A DNA stretch of 64,000 nt, from assembly GCA_002914805.1 (NCBI GenBank), contig JXTB01000017.1, positions 1,406,026 to 1,470,025 of the forward strand. Direction: 5' to 3'. The stretch comes from Parasponia andersonii. Taxonomy: Eukaryota; Streptophyta; Magnoliopsida; Rosales; Cannabaceae. A program made the position numbers and the translations under genes. Shown piece by piece: positions 19,840 through 32,500 of the stretch. How positions within the stretch are numbered: the first letter of the stretch is position 1; each line of letters starts with the position of its first letter. Below the pieces are notes generated by a model. That model was not told where the DNA came from. It was given only the letters and a program-made list of their open reading frames with translations, and ran no database searches.

Positions 19840-21394
19840 TCATTGAACCACTAAATTAAATTCTTATACTCCCTACCTTGTATTATCTAGTATAGAAATA
19901 GTAACGGTCGATTCCACAAAGAATTGTATCTAATTATTAAACTATTAATTTTATATTTTTTAGGAAATTTTTATGGTTACGCCTAAAAGTTATAAAACAT
20001 AAAAATAAATAAAGGGCAAAAAAGTAAATAAGAAAGTAATAATGAAATAAATAGTTAAAGATTCATCTGCCATCACTAGACACTCATATTAAGTTAATTA
20101 TCAAATTCTATATTCCACTACTTATTAAAATTATCGACCATAGATATCAATTACCATTACTATCTTTATTTTTCAATAGATATTCACTAAACAAAAGAAG
20201 CTATTCATTTAAATCTTATCAATTAAAAAATTTCAAACAAGCTATTTCCATTTAATTTAATTGATGCATTAAGTTAAAAAAAAGATTGATCAAAGCGATC
20301 ATCTCACAAGCTCGGACCTTTTAACCTAAGTTTGCTCTTCATCGTGATTAATCAAATTCTAATTATTATTATTCAACTAATCACAATTCACTGCTTTGTA
20401 TTGGAATAACTAGATAATTATAGATCTAAGATTTTAATCTAACTATAGAAATTTATTATGTCTTCTTAGTTGTACACCTAAATAACTCAGAATAGAAATC
20501 GTATAGCCTGTTTGGCGTAAATTTCAAAGATCTTTTAAGAATCAAAAGTTACTTTTAATGGTCTTTGGATAAAGTTTTAGAAGGTTTTCTTTTTTATTTG
20601 AAAGATCTTTTAAAAAAGTATAGACTTACCATCTTTTATGGGAAGATGTTCTCAAACTTTTACATTAAGAAGTAAAAACTATGCCAAATGGGCCTATAAT
20701 CATGTAACATAGAAGAATAATAATAATTTTGAACAAAGTAATTGATAAATAAAATCTAAAAAATTTACATAATGTTCATGTCTAGAACACTGAAATCGCC
20801 CTTAACCAAACTAAGGCCTAATCTAGCAAGTTTATAAAATTAGACAACAAATCCATCTTGGTAGATAAAATAAACAAAGAGAAAAAGGAAAAAGAAGGTA
20901 AATGCTAGATGATCGTGGTGTGAAACTCCCAATCTCCAACTTCTCCAATCTTACCTGATTCTCTTTTTTTAGGATTTTATGTGCTTTTATAAGTCTGAAG
21001 TCTATCTTCTCTTACCTTGAATATCTCATTTATAGTGTATTTGACCTTAGAAGCAATTTGGAGAATTTTCAAATAATTCTAGAGTCTAAAATATTTGAAA
21101 TTACTAAAGTTGGTGGAAGTGCCAACTCTATGCAGGTTATTATTTTTTTTAACACTTGGAGGTTGGCATCGCAGTGCCAAGTTCCAATGCCATAGTGCTG
21201 GCTCCTTGTTTCAACTCTTTTTGGTTTGTGCTTTTTGCTCCTCTTTTCGTCCTAATTTCATTTCTTTTCGAACATTCTCTTTTAAAACACCTACAAAATA
21301 TAAAAACATGATTAAAAACCTAAAAATAATAGAGAAACTAATAAATTAATATAAAGAAATTAATCGTAATATAAGCACAATTTCGCACTCATCA
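19840..21394 (-). mobile_element. Athila-like LTR remnant, minus strand
   Basis: On the minus strand it starts TGATGAGTGCGAAATTG (at 21394), like TGATAAGTGAATTTT at the LTR start of the full Athila copy here. About 180 bases inside is GAGCCAGCACTATGGCATTG, similar in style to the GTGCTAGCGCC-type words in the Athila LTRs. Near its other end lies GTGGAATCGACCGTTACTAT, resembling the GATTCGACAACCCTATTTAC block near the Athila LTR end. No target duplication was found and the left boundary is approximate. It may be a decayed solo LTR. Confidence 0.45.
20503..20697. mobile_element. hAT-like MITE inside the LTR remnant
   Basis: About 195 bp with terminal inverted repeats: TATAGCCTGTTTGGCG on the left and, reverse-complemented, TATAGGCCCATTTGGCAT on the right. 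The interior is AT-rich with repeated AAGATCTTTTA words and no coding capacity. Ends of the type TAGGCCTGTTTGGC are common among hAT-related plant MITEs. The target duplication is uncertain (AATCGTAT versus AATCATGT, 6/8). Confidence 0.5.
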
Positions 21395-22857
21395 TGTACT
21401 AATTGGTTGAATTTTTTCCACTGACTAGTTAGTATTTTTGTATACTTGGTTGATAATTAAAACCATAGCAGGGTTAATTTGGGTAAATACTGCTATCTTT
21501 CAACATGTATTGAATTAAGTTCCTTTTCTATGATAACATTTGAATCTCAAAACTGATACTTTGAAAAAAGTTCCCCAAAAATTTGCTAAATTCATGAAAT
21601 AATTTGACAACTTCATATTCCTATAAGAAAAAAAAGTAAAAAAGGCAAAATAATGACATGGTAAAATGGAAGGAGACAGTTGAAAAGGTATAATTAATAG
21701 AATAGAATTGGACATAAAATATGAATACTATATTATTTGGTTGAAATTAAAATCAACAATGAAACAAAATAAAACAAATCTTGTGCTGCTAAAATACCTT
21801 ATATTCAAATATTTTGGTAGGAAAAAAAGGCAAATAAATATAGGATTTTTAGCCAAATGGCTGACTTTTGGATCGTTGTTTGAAAAATAGTCGAATTTTA
21901 AAAATTATTTTAAAAGGCCATTTTCATCTTTAATAGATCAAAATATATTGATTTATTTTGTATAAAGTTGATTTATTTATTTATTTTTAAAATAAGATCA
22001 ACTAAAAAAACAACTATTTATCAAATTACAATTATAAAATGGTCATATATTAAATAGATATACAAAATGGTCATTTTTTTAAATTGATCTAAAAATGGAA
22101 CATTTCTTATAAACACTCATAAATTTACTCTCTTACTATTCATTATATTAAGCTTTGTGCGATTCGGTATTAATATTGTAAAATTATAATTTGAGATTAT
22201 GTGTTAATTACTATAATATTTTTCATTCTTTTCCTTTATTCAACTAAAATATTACACCAAGTAATGATTAAAAAAGGAAGGTTTCCACTAAAACCCCGAA
22301 AGGATCTACTCCTTACTCAATTTCTTAAAGAAGATGGAGCATCATTTTATTGATTCATTCTTCTCTTCTTTTTAGTTTTTTAGTAGATTTTCTAAATTCT
22401 TTTCTTTATTCAATTCGTAACAATTGCATAAAATAAATGAAATGTCAAAATCTTGAGAAATCTACTTCTTTTCGAATGATGAATTCCCTTACTTAACTTA
22501 ATTAAAGTAAAGAAATTCCTTATAATTCAAAAGGATTTAATTGTCTATGTTTTTATTTCTTCAGTCTTTTAGGTCCATACTTCACATCGATAATTATATC
22601 ACAATATTTTTAAAGCTTATATGCTATTGGTAGACCTCGTCAACCATGGCACATATGCTTTTATTATTTATGCTTGAGAAGAAAAAAATAATAAAGAAAA
22701 CCTGAGACGTATGACGTATTTGCTTATATGAAAAATAGATTACAATATTAACATATAATTTACATATTGTTAATGATAAAAAAAAAAAAGCAAAAGCAAT
22801 AGAATCTTATAATCATGTATGTCTTAAAATTTCGAATATTGACTATTAGTATATGAA

Positions 22858-22900
<43 letters not shown>

Positions 22901-24950
22901 GCAATTGACAGTAATGATACTAAATTGGAATAGGAAGTGGTACTTGTCTATTTAAAGTTAAAGGATACATTAAGTCTAATTTACAATTAAGTTTGAAAAT
23001 ATTAAAATAAAGAATGCATTTATTTCTACATTTAAAAAATGAATGTATTAAGATAAGGATAATAATCAATTTATTTTGATGAAATGAATATAGTACTACT
23101 ATTTGTTCAACAAACTAAATTAAATATAATATTATAAAATAGATATGCACGATCAATTGTAGTATAAAAATATAATAATAGGACCAATCATAATATGAAA
23201 AATAAGAATTACATTAGAAATTTTCTAAAATTTTAGAAATAGAATACTAACCAAATGAGTAATTATATTTTTTTCACTTTCTCTATACTTCAAGCTTAAC
23301 ATATATAGATAGATTAGACTGATTTTTTCATTTTAAAATACATTTATTCAAACCAAACATGCCATTAGAAAAAATTATACAAGACAAAGGTCGGCTGAAT
23401 ATGGCTAAAGACCGCGAGAGAAACAATGTAGTAAATATAAACAATACACTTTCACAAGCCAAAACAAGAAGAAAAAGAAGAAAACACAATAGGGCTTCTT
23501 ACAAAATTCCAATCCCAAAGTATCAAAAATTGAAAAATTCGAATGGCCTGAATTTTTAAAAAATTCTGGAATGATTTAGAAAAATATCACTTTTTAAAAT
23601 TTTTTTAAAAAATAATATTTTTAACAAATATTTAAAAAACAACCACTTTTTCCTTGGAAGTGTTATTTTTCAACGATACTTAAGAGTAACTAATCTAGGT
23701 ACTCAAAGTAGGATCAATTTAATTGATTATTTCAAGTATCTGATTAATTAATAAAAAGTGATATTTTTTAAAATATTTTTGAAAGTGATATTTTCTAATT
23801 AAAATTAGAAATTTTTTAAAAAATTTTAAAATTCAGAATTTTTTATTTTTTGAAAATTTAAAATAAAAAAAGAAAATTTTCTCAACATAAAATTGAAATG
23901 GGCGAGGTTTTTTATGCCAAAAAGTTACTTGGGAGTACCCACGACGAAATGATGGTTCTAACCTCAAGTTAAGCCCATGTAGGCCAATGTCCTGCCTGGA
24001 CTTGACTAAATGCATATGGGCAGGCCTCATTAATCATTACTATTGTCAACCACAACAAAATAATACGTAAAAGAGAGGGAAAAAAACTAGAGAAATTATT
24101 GTGTCCCTTTTTAGGTTTTACACATCTCATTTTAATAAATTTTTGTTTTTCTTTTTTAGTTAAATGGCCGAGTATATTTATTTTTGTATTTGGTATACTC
24201 ACTTATATAGTAGCTTTAATTATGTATCGAGTATATCAGCTTTTGTACTATGTAAATTATATTTTACATTTCGTATATCCTGGCCATTAGCAGTTAAAAA
24301 ATGAATATTTACTTAAAACATGTCCAATACTTAGCCATTTTACTATGAGTCAAAAACATGAAAAAAAGTATAAAAGGGTATTTGCACAGATGGTTCCGCC
24401 ACACCCAAATGTGGCAAACTGTTCATTTGTTTTATTCCTATACTAATTTTCTAAATTTATCTAATATATTACTGGTTTATAGGTAAATCACAAACCAAAG
24501 TGTCATAAGTGTCCTAACAACGGTTGACCTAAGCTTACATCGTTAACGTATTTAAGAAACAACAAATGGCTACAAAATAACAAAACTACACAGCTCAAAA
24601 GCAAGTTATCATTTTTCCATCCCTATAAGATATAAGATCGATAATTAGAATATAGTTTTAGATACCTGTGTTATATATATATAGGGCACCTGTAGGTATT
24701 TTGTTTTTATCTATTTTGCTTATTAAAATCAGGTACATCTTTTCATGTTAAAAAATAAATAGAGAAAAATATTAAATAATGTATATTTATTTTTATTATT
24801 TAAATACTAAACCCAATATTTTCTAAAACAAGTAAGATCAATTATAGAAAATGTCTGAATTTTCCTTTTATAGTTAAATGGCCGAGTACATCATTTTTAC
24901 TCTTTGGTCTATCAACTAATTTATCGGATCCAATTTTTATACTAGTTAAA
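21395..24950. other. AT-rich intergenic sequence
   Basis: No gene is recognised. It contains a TA microsatellite (22861-22898), a self-complementary AT-rich block at about 23570-23840, and two copies of TAGTTAAATGGCCGAGTA (24157-24174 and 24871-24888) that mark fragments of an unclassified repeat. Open frames in this stretch are short and of random composition. Confidence 0.4.
22861..22898. repeat. TA microsatellite
   Basis: About 18 TA units, no other content. Confidence 0.95.
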
Positions 24951-25267
24951 AGATTTTTTTTTGGTGAAAAGAGAAGATTATAACTTTTATTAAATCAAAT
25001 CATTAGCCACGAGATTGGTAATACATCCTTGGATTACATTGGCTGAAAACGAAAGAAAGTCCTATCTGAAACAAAATTTTGCGAGTGTATGGTTATTTTA
25101 TTATAAGAACCTACACCATAAAAATATACTAAAATTTGGATATCCTCAACCAAGATATGTTTAATAAACAAACCAACTAATGAATTTATAAACTCAATTG
25201 TATTCTAACAATCATTTTTGATAATATACATTGATAAAGATTGGTTAAAACACCAACCAAGAATCTT

Positions 25268-25522
25268 TCAAATAGCTACCAACTCAACACCAAAGGGACT
25301 AGTGGAAATCAAGACTAGCCTCAGTAGAACATCAATCACATACCTATTACGATCCCTGATCACAACACCCATATCCATACTTCTTAACTTTTGATCAACA
25401 GCAGTATCTATGTTTAGTTTAAGTTTATCTGAAGAGGGGCAATACCACTTGACATGAAGGAGTTTATTTTGTTGGGCAACATCTCTATCAATCTTAAGGC
25501 ATGCTTGCTGGAATTTAAACAA
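25268..25522 (-). pseudogene. LINE RNase H domain remnant
   Basis: About 85 residues contain KWYCPSSDKLKLNIDTAVDQ, MGVVIRDRNRYVID and FGVELVAI, the pattern of the RNase H (RVT_3-like) tail of plant LINEs. The first catalytic acidic residue (in NIDTA) and the glutamate of ELVAI are present. Confidence 0.75.
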
Positions 25523-25555
25523 AAGTCATCCTATACTTTCTTGAACTTTGTCAGG

Positions 25556-25837
25556 TCATCTACACCTAGTGCCATGAACAAAGTTATTCCTTTCATTCCA
25601 TAGGATCCACATAATCAAAACAATGATTTCTAAATCATTTGTTGGTAACTCCATAAATAACTGCAAAATCAACTCTTGATAGTGGTACCTTTTTGCCATA
25701 GTGCAAATATTATGCCACGGGTTTAACTCCCAATACTTTGTTGCAAAAGGACATAAAACCAAGGCATGGATAATAGTTTCAATGGGTGATCCACACCTAC
25801 AACGGTGGGTAGCACACCTAATGCCCATATTATGCAA
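25556..25837 (-). pseudogene. LINE zinc-binding (zf-RVT) domain remnant
   Basis: The sequence CATHRCRCGSPIETIIHALV followed by LCPFATKYW and WILWNERNNFVHG is the cysteine/histidine domain that follows reverse transcriptase in plant LINE ORF2 proteins. It lies between the RT and RNase H remnants in the expected order. Confidence 0.8.
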
Positions 25838-26721
25838 AGGCGAAGTTGTTGGTAAGATCCCATGAAAAAATCCCTACAAAAAGATTTTGATCTTTGCAAG
25901 GAGATTTAATTTCTACATTTTTTTTCAACTAGTCTGTACTGGGCTTCGCTTTGAACTAGTAACATTATTCAAATGATTCATTATAGCTTTATACCCAGAC
26001 CGTATAAAGTATTTCCCATGTTTGTCAAAATGCTATATTAAAGAGTCATTTACATTCAGCAAATTTAGTGGTAAATTCAGTATCATATTGTAATCTACCT
26101 CTCAAAAATCTTGCTGAAAAAAATCTACATTCCATCTTTTGGGTCCCTGGAGTAGGAAATCAGACACACACCAACTAAAAGATGATTATGATCGGGTATA
26201 GTAATTTTGAAGGTAGAGACATGAGATAGCCAAGGGTCTTTGAATGGGTTTATAAGCATGCCGTTACCAACCCTCCATCACAAACCCAATGACAGAACAT
26301 CACGTCTCCATCATATGCTGCGCCAAATATAAGACGGGTTCGAGCCATCCTTTACCTCCATAAAAGAACAATCCTTAAAAAGCCTTAAGAACTCGGGCCA
26401 TCAAAGAAAAGATTGAGTAATAATTCTCTACCCTTTATTTGCAAGCAAAGCTCGATTAAAAATCTCTATATCCCTAAAACCCAAACCACCCTCTATCTTT
26501 GGCATACATAAAAGCTCCCAACATTTCTAATACAGTTTCTTATTCTCATCACAACCACCCTACTAGAATTTTGCTACAATCGCTTGCAATTCTAGACTAA
26601 GAGTCCTAGGAATTTAGAAAACTCTTAGAGCATATGTGGAGATGACTATGACAACTGCTTTGATTAGGATTTCTTGACTATCCATAGAAAAAACTTTCTC
26701 CTTCCATAATTGCAACTTCTT

Positions 26722-27120
26722 CTATACTTTGTCTTTTATATCTAGTAAAGCTTGTTTCTTCTTATGCCCAACAATATATGGTAAACCCAAATATCTTCCA
26801 TAAAAACTATATAAAGTTAGTTCTAAAATATCCTTGATGGCATCCCTATCCGCTTCCACCACATTAGGACCAAAAGTGACAGAGGATTTGCCCATATCAA
26901 TACATTGGCTTGAAGCTTTCTCGTAGGTCTTAAAAACTTCCATCACACAGTGACTCTCCTCAACACTAGCTTTGCAGAAAATCAGACAATCATCTGTAAA
27001 GAAAAGATGATAGACCCGAGGCATATTAGCACAAGAAAAACTCGTATGCTATTAATGGTTCTCGGCATTTTGTGACAATGAAGAAAGACTTTCAGCACAG
27101 ACCATGAAAAGATACGGGAA
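26722..27120 (-). pseudogene. LINE reverse transcriptase remnant
   Basis: It contains VYHLFFTDDCLIFCKAS, the (A/T)DD catalytic motif of plant LINE RT, followed by NMGKSS-like SQCIDMGKSSVTFG and RYLGLPYIVGHKKK. The copy starts inside the RT domain. Upstream RT blocks are missing. Confidence 0.85.
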
Positions 27121-27314
27121 AAATTATATAAAAACTAATCACATTTTTGGAATAAATATAAAAAGAGTATTTAATACGAAAATATATTCAAGTCTAAAAT
27201 AATTAGTAAAATTACTTTTGAACTCATTTTTTTTTGGAGTAAAACTCTATTATGTTAAAGAATTTAGATTTTGTCACACATAATATATACTTGTAAAGGA
27301 AGCCTCTACCAATT

Positions 27315-27350
<36 letters not shown>

Positions 27351-27808
27351 CATATATATTGTGCATATATATGTTCATTCGTAAAATGTAAAATCCCTTA
27401 CGATAATCATGAACTTTACATGTATTAGTTGAATAATATATACATATTATGTAAAAAAAAAATCAATAATTTTTACAAAATTGAAATTCAAACCTTAATT
27501 TTAGTCACAAAATATAACCCAACTCAAAAGATCACAGTATAATTAAAAGTGTATAATATAACAATAAATTGTTAAAAGAAAACTTCATGAATCATTAATT
27601 AGTGTGAAAAGTAGTCAAAAAAAACTTTACCTAAGTGTTTAAAGTTGGAAGAAGAGTAGCAACGATTCAGTAATTGGCGTAAAACAGCAGTCGAGGTCAT
27701 AGTCAATGGACATAAAATATCATTAAAAACCCTCAGAGCCCTTTTTCTTTGCTATAAGCTTTTTATAGAATTAGAGATATTTTAGATGAAACCATTTGAA
27801 ATACGTGT
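27121..27808. other. AT-rich spacer between the LINE and the Copia element
   Basis: Nothing coding is seen. It holds a TA microsatellite at about 27316-27349. Confidence 0.5.
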
Positions 27809-28119
27809 TGTTGGATTATAGTTGAATATGTACATCTTTTAATAATGTTTTGTTAGGTAGTGCTTATTAGGTACACCTTTTATTAGTTTTTTATTAGGTT
27901 AGGATTTATAGTGGCTGATTTTTTGTTTCTTTATTAGTTAGTGGATAATTTATAGTGGCTGATTTGTTGTTTCTTTATTAGTTAGTGGATAGTCTCTTTC
28001 TTTATTCGTGAACAGATGCAACGAGCACTCAACTTAGTCTTCCTAGAATGTCTATATAAATTGTATCGAACCATTCTGAACATAATAACATATATTGTCA
28101 TTTCCTTATTTTCTCAACA
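27809..28119 (+). repeat. 5' LTR of the Copia element
   Basis: It starts TGTTGGATTATAG and ends TTTTCTCAACA just before the primer-binding site. It contains an internal duplication of the segment GTGGCTGATTT to TTAGTGGATA that the 3' LTR lacks. Confidence 0.85.
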
Positions 28120-28132
28120 TAGTATCAGAGCT
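28120..28132 (+). other. Primer-binding site of the Copia element
   Basis: TAGTATCAGAGCT directly follows the 5' LTR. It differs by one base from TGGTATCAGAGC, the complement of the initiator-Met tRNA 3' end used by most plant Copia elements. Confidence 0.8.
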
Positions 28133-28764
28133 TTAGGCTATTTTCTTGTCATATTTTTCGGCAGCCTTCATTGCTGCAACTTATCCTATCGTTTCACGTC
28201 CTTTATTCCTCCCATTTCTATCCTTGTTTGTTTCCTACTTTCTACACCTTCTTAAGCTCTTTGGATCCATTTTCTTTTTAGCCTTCATTGCTGAATAAGA
28301 GTACTCTGTTGTTAAGAAACAAAATAAAGCCTTTTTTTTTTAGCCTTCATTGCTGTATTTTTTTTCTTCTATTTCAGCCTTCCTTGATGATCATAAAAAT
28401 AACCTTGTGTCTAACTACATTACCCAAAAAAATCTGCATGTCCAAAAATTATTTTGTTGTTGTCCAAAAATTATTTTGTGGCTATCCAAAACTATTTTGT
28501 TACAATTTTTTTTTTCTGTCTAAGTTACTAAGAGGCCTAAATTGGAGTTTTATTTCCGAACTGTAACTGCTGGCATTCTCTAGTTCAGATCTTCCAAATT
28601 TTCTTTTTCCCCTTTTCAGCCTAGATTCCTAAATTTTTTTATTCTTTTTTTTTTCCCCTATAAATCGTCTAAACCTTAGTTTCTATTTTGGGTCACGATT
28701 TTTTTTGCAACTTTCATTGTTGCAGTAAGATTTGATCATAGCCTTCATTGTTGTGATTTGTTCT

Positions 28765-29404
28765 TGTTGTGCAGTCTAAAATCTTAAGGTCGCATAGGGG
28801 TTAAGTTCGACCTCCTCCGTGTTGGATATGTGCGACCTCTTCCACAGGTTATATGCGATCTTTTCCGTGTAGTCGTGTGACCTCTTTTGCATAAGTTATG
28901 TGCGACCTTCTCTGTATAGGTTATGGGCGTCCTCTTCCGAAAGAAAAATGAAACAAGTATATGCTTTTGTCAAACAGGAAACCTGCAAGAAAAGGAAAAC
29001 AGAAGTTCCTATTTATGATCAACCAGTTACCCATTTTGAGTGGTTATCCAATTATATTGTTACTTGAATTGTATTACCCGATTGTATAGTTACCCGTTTT
29101 CACAATTAGGAACATTGGGTTACCTTTACCTATATAAAGAGGACTCAATGTTCTAAAGGAGAGATAAGTTTTTGAGTATTCCAATTGCTTTTCAGTTTTC
29201 CAATTTCCAGACGAGACATTGTAACTTTGAGTGCTTGTAATTCTCTATAAAATAGTGAAAAACAGTGGACGTAAGCTCATCTTTTTCGGGGCTGAACCAT
29301 TATAAAATCCTCTCCCTTTATTTACTTTGATTATTAACTCAATTCGCACAAGCCACATCTCTTAATTTTTTCTAAATTTATTGTTGATAAAACCTCCGTC
29401 AACA
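28765..29404 (+). repeat. Solo LTR of the Tat family inserted in the Copia element
   Basis: It starts TGTTGTGCAGTCTAAAATC and ends AAACCTCCGTCAACA. It is bounded by a perfect 5-bp target duplication GTTCT (28760-28764 and 29405-29409). It matches the LTR of Tat copy A throughout: GACCTC repeats, ATTATATTGTTAC, TATATAAAGAGGACTCAATG, GTAATTCTCTATAAAATAGT, AACAGTGGACGTAAGCTCAT. A single LTR with its own target duplication and no interior is what recombination between two LTRs of one element leaves. It lies between the Copia 5' LTR and gag, so it is younger than the Copia insertion. Confidence 0.92.
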
Positions 29405-29518
29405 GTTCTACTACTCCCTATTTTTATTGTTGCTTTTATTGCTACATGTTCCTTTTGTTTATGTCCCCATTTTCCTATCTTTGATGCCTTTTTGTTGATG
29501 TAATGTCCTCAATCACCA

Positions 29519-32500
29519 TGTCTGCAACAAAAGCCACAACTAGATCTATTCAAACAAATGAAGTTAACACGAATCAAATGATGAGAGACCTGCGGAATGT
29601 GTGAACCAGGTACAGATTACATGACTCTGGTGCATGTTCATTGGCACACTCAGGTAAGTTTTTCACTTCCTTTTATCTTATATGTTTTGAAAGAGTGTTT
29701 ATCCAACAATTGGATAATCGACTCAGGAGCCAGCCACCGATCACATGACTCATACTTCACAATATTTCAGCACATATACTTTGTGTCCTAGTAGTAGAAA
29801 AATTGTTGTAGCAAATAGTTCTCTTGCTACAATTGCTGGATTAGGTGATATCTATGTGATGTCTTCTCTCATTTTTAAAAATGTCCTTCACGTATAAAAA
29901 TTGTCAGCTAATCTAGTTTCAATTAAAAAACTCACAGAAGACCTAAAATGCATTATTATCTTTCATCCTTCTTGTTGTATCTTTCAGGAGCAAAGTTCGA
30001 GGAAGAAAATTAGACTTGCTGAGGAAATGAATGGCCTGCACTATCTTAAAACACACAGTACTTCAAATATAGTTAAAAAAAAATAAAGTGTCGTTATCCT
30101 TTCTTAGTTCTTGTAATTAAGATACCATTTGGCTTCACCATTTTCGTTTTGGTCACCATTCCCTTCAGAGTCTTAAAATTCATGTTTCCTTTGTTATGTA
30201 AAGGATTGGATATTACAGACTTTCATTGTGATGTTTGTGAGTTTGCTAAACATACTTGTATATCGTTTCCAATTAGCAACAACTGATGGTTCTTATACTT
30301 TTGAGTCATAGTGATATTGGGGACCATCTATAATTCCATATATTTTGGGGTTTCATTGGTTTATGTCTCTAATTGATGATTGCATTAGGGTTACATAGAT
30401 ATTCTTGATCAAACAAAAATCCAAAGTCAGTAGTATTGTTCCTAACTTTCACTCTATGATTCAAAACTAATTTGGGGTAAAAATAAAACATTTTAGGTTT
30501 GACAATGCAATAGATTATTTTAATCAGATTTGTCACCTTATTTCCGAAAAGAAGGTATTATTCATCATCAATCATCTTGTATATCCACATCATAAAAAAA
30601 TGAGGTATCTGAGAGAAAAAGTGGCCATTTACTCAACACTAGTTGAGCATTGTTATTTCAAGGTAATGTTACTAAAAATTATTAGGGAGAAGCAGTTCTT
30701 ACAAATACTCATATTATAAGTTAACTAAGTTCTTACAAATACTCATATTATAAGTTAACTACCCTCACGAACACTTAATTTCAAAACTCAAATAGAAACC
30801 CTAGCTAAATTCTACCTGCATGTCAAAATATCAAATGGCCTTATACTGAAAAATTTCGGGTTCATTTGTCCATGTTTATAGCCAAAATAGAGAAAAACTA
30901 GACCTTAGACTAACTAAATATGTGTTTCTTAGGTATTCACCTATACAAAAAGGGTACAAGTCTTATCACCCTCCTTCAAGAAAACTCTATATTTCTCAGA
31001 TGTTACCTTTGCTGAAAACAAACTATACTTCACCGACTCTTATCTTCAGGGGGAGAATCTTGTGGAAGATAAAGACTGTTTCTTTGAATCTATTGAACTT
31101 GTTGACTTATCCATGATTTCATCTTCTTCTAATCATCAGCAAAATGATCAAATCTCCATAGAGTCAGGTCTTTATTCCTACTCCTACTAATTCTAAATCC
31201 ATCCTAGAGATAGTGTCAACTTCAGTCTCTATTTTGGCTTAACCATTGCAACATCTACTTGTCCTTCTGACTCAAAGAGATTTACATAGGTGTACTCAAG
31301 AAAAACATTCATTCAAGACTTGACACAAGTCCAAAATGATTTCCTGAGCCTTATTACTAAAGACAAGATAAATTCTGATCCAACTTTACTTGTACAATTT
31401 ATTGAAATAGAAATCAGAGATCTAGACCTTTCTATTACGGTTAGAAAAGACACCAGAGAATGCACAAAATATCCTTTTTATCCTTTATCCCATTATGTGT
31501 CACTTAAATATTTTTCATCAAATCATAAAAATTTCATTATGAGTCTGAACATTATCTCTATTTCAAATACTTTATCTGAGGCCTTATCAAAAGGCAAATG
31601 GAGGAATACTATGAGAGAAGAAATGGATGCTATGGAAAAGAATAAGACATAAAAGATTGCTAATAAGCCAAAAGGAAAGGATTTAGTGGGTTGCAAATGG
31701 GATTTTACTTTGAAATACAAGGCTGATAACTCTCTTGAAAGATATAAGATGAGGTTGGTTGTTAAGGGATATACTCAGACATGTGGAGTTGATTACTAAG
31801 AAACATTTGCTCTCGTGGCCAAAATGAATAATGTAAAAATTTTGTTATCTTTGGCACCTCATTTTAATTGGCAACTTCATCAGTATAATGTAAAAATTAC
31901 CTTCTTGAATGGTGAACTAGAAGAGGAATGCATGAATATTCCTCTAGGATTTGAAGAAGAAAAGTTAACTAATAAGGTGTGTAGATTGAGAAATGTACTA
32001 TATGAGCTGAAACAATTACCAGAGCTTGATTTCGAAGATTTGCTAGAGTAATGAAAGCATCAAGGTATAGTAGAGTCATTGAGATCATTCTCTTTTCATC
32101 AAACATTTATCTTAGGAGAGGTGACAGCTCTCTTGATATATGTTGATGATATCATTGTTACAGGAAATGTTGAGCAGAAAAAACAAGACTTGAAGTAGTG
32201 TTTGATCAAAGAGTTTGAAATTAAAGAGATTGGAAGATTAAAGTACTTCCTTGGAATTGAAGTCTCACATTCAAACCAGGAAATTTTTTCTCGTAGCAAA
32301 GATATAACAGACCTCTTGAAGGAAACATGAAAACTTGGTTGTAAACCTGTAGCTACATTGATTAAGCCAAACCAGAAATTGGGAGAAGCAAAAGAATAAT
32401 CGGCCATAGATAAGAAGGCTTATCTAGGATTGGTTGGAAAACTGATTTATCTTGCTCATACACGACCTGATATAACTTACCCAATAAGTGTCATTAGTTA

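Larger units (their letters stand above)
24954..27120 (-). mobile_element. LINE (non-LTR retrotransposon), 5'-truncated, minus strand
   Basis: Reading on the minus strand, it begins within the reverse transcriptase (PYLF just upstream of VCAESLSSL, then HLFFTDDCLIFCKA with the catalytic DD at about 26990). It continues through GRYLGLPYIVG, a zinc-binding RVT region (CATHRCRCGSPIETIIHALV, LCPFATKYW, MWILWNERNNFVHG) and a C-terminal RNase H (KWYCPSSDKLKLNIDTAVDQ, MGVVIRDRN). It ends at a short A tract (plus-strand T run at 24954-24962). ORF1, the endonuclease and the front of RT are absent, so it is a typical 5'-truncated copy. Several stops and frame changes interrupt it, including two adjacent stops just after QNAENH upstream of the DD motif. 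RNase H at the C-terminus marks a plant L1-like clade. Confidence 0.85.

Noticed and set aside
24946-27113. TTAAAAGAT / TGAAAAGAT as the LINE target duplication
   Set aside because: The right-hand copy (27105-27113) lies inside LINE coding sequence (it is part of the PYLF codons), so the match is coincidental.
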